The notes under the pieces: generated by a model
Database searches by the model: none
Told to the model about the DNA's origin: nothing
What the model saw: only the letters and a program-made list of their open reading frames with translations
Program-made: the position numbers and the translations under genes
Shown: in pieces, positions 63,466 to 64,000 of the stretch
Layout: each line of letters starts with the position of its first letter
How positions within the stretch are numbered: position 1 is the first letter of the stretch
NCBI GenBank assembly: GCA_963798505.1
Contig: CAWCTX010000005.1
Coordinates: 496,001 to 560,000, forward strand
Direction of reading: 5' to 3'
Length of the DNA stretch: 64,000 bases
Origin: CAVWSM01 sp963798505
GTDB lineage: Bacteria; Actinomycetota; Actinomycetes; Jiangellales; Jiangellaceae

Positions 63466-64000
63466 GTGGTCGCATCCACGTCGTCCGAGCGTTCCGGCCT
63501 GCCGGGCGACGGCGGCCTCGTTCGGCCGGCGCTCGCGACCCTGGGACGGTTGTTGCAGCGGCCGCTCGCGTCCTACTACCTCGTGGTCGGCTCCGCAGGG
63601 CTGCTCATCGTGCTCGGGCTGATGATGGTCTTCTCGGCCTCGACGATCCTGTCACGCAACGAGCACGGCTCCATGTACTACGTCTTCCTGCGCCAGCTCA
63701 TGTGGCTCGGCATCGCGCTGCCACTCGCCTGGGCGGTCTCGCGGACGCCGCCCAAGCGGCTGCGCATGCTGGGCTACCCGCTGTTCGTCGTGTCGGTCGT
63801 GTTGCTCGTGCTCACCTACGTGCCGGGGCTGCGCGTCGAGGTCAACAACAACTACAACTGGCTCGACTTCGGCGGGCCGTTCCGCATCCAGCCCTCCGAG
63901 CTGGCCAAGCTCGCGATCGTCATCTGGGGCGCCGACGTCTACGCGCGCAAGCGCAAGCTGCTCGGCCAGTGGCGGCACATCATCATCCCGTTCTTCCCGG
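63466..64000 (+). CDS. ftsW: FtsW septal peptidoglycan polymerase (cut by window end)
   Basis: 178 residues visible from GTG 63466, behind GAAAGGGG. A variable cytoplasmic N-terminus (about 40 residues) precedes SEDS-family helices: YYLVVGSAGLLIVLGLMMVF with SAST, then LMWLGIALPLAWAVS. The diagnostic loop NNNYNWLDFGGPFRIQPSEL follows, leading into AKLAIVIWGADVYARK. FtsW polymerises lipid II glycan strands with FtsI. It lies 24 bp after murD, the normal dcw order. Confidence 0.95.
   Translation, partial: MVASTSSERSGLPGDGGLVRPALATLGRLLQRPLASYYLVVGSAGLLIVLGLMMVFSASTILSRNEHGSMYYVFLRQLMWLGIALPLAWAVSRTPPKRLRMLGYPLFVVSVVLLVLTYVPGLRVEVNNNYNWLDFGGPFRIQPSELAKLAIVIWGADVYARKRKLLGQWRHIIIPFFP

Overview
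The window is one contiguous, very GC-rich, gene-dense chromosomal segment of an actinobacterium. Supporting signs are GTG starts, ATGA/GTGA stop-start overlaps, a PimB-type mannosyltransferase, an actinobacterial ydaO-type leader, a class II DAHP synthase, a pyrophosphate-type phosphofructokinase, an actinobacterial LexA box and the dcw cell-wall cluster. The gene order resembles Propionibacteriales (Nocardioidaceae-like); that placement is inference only. I saw no rRNA, tRNA, IS element or CRISPR array.

Layout. 1-8.1 kb: an exonuclease/GIY-YIG protein cut by the window edge, an NYN-domain protein, a small CxxC protein, a candidate c-di-AMP riboswitch in front of an NlpC/P60 cell-wall hydrolase, two membrane or secreted metallopeptidases and a PimB-like mannosyltransferase. 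8.1-17 kb, minus strand: a Tad/Flp pilus operon (cpaB, cpaE, tadA, a VWA-tadB fusion, tadC) running into a histidine kinase, a response regulator and two Flp pilins. 17-26 kb: SRPBCC protein, ROK glucokinase, TadE and TadG, an EEP-fold hydrolase, a GH10-like secreted hydrolase, a 4 x 56 bp tandem repeat, PlsC, PPi-PFK and a lipoprotein. 26-38 kb: DAHP synthase, threonine aldolase, EamA transporter, a PASTA kinase, a FAD reductase, a VapBC module, polyprenyl synthase, MetF, SIMPL, a CrtI-like protein and YbaK. 38.4-41 kb: a probable polymorphic toxin (WXG-like N-terminus, RNase A-like C-terminus) followed by a candidate immunity gene. 41-48 kb: an SOS-controlled cassette with a canonical promoter, a perfect LexA box, DUF6504, a HEPN protein, a second-type DnaE, a methyltransferase and DinB. 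48.4-64 kb: DUF3040, the TgpA-DUF58-MoxR operon on the opposite strand, then mraZ with three 10-bp-spaced MraZ boxes, rsmH, ftsL, ftsI, murE, murF, mraY, murD and the start of ftsW.

How it works together. The right third builds the septum and the peptidoglycan precursors. The NlpC hydrolase on the left is probably tied to c-di-AMP and wall turnover. The Tad locus carries its own two-component system. The DnaE/DinB cassette is a DNA-damage tolerance unit. The toxin gene pair and VapBC are the accessory competition and stress elements. Many transcription units appear leaderless, with a TAnnnT -10 element 6-8 nt before the start codon.

Caveat. About a dozen genes are broken by single-base frameshifts, several at short C or G runs. 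In the clearest cases removing exactly one base restores a full family-length protein. I regard most as assembly or sequencing errors, although clustering in the Tad and toxin loci leaves real decay possible.
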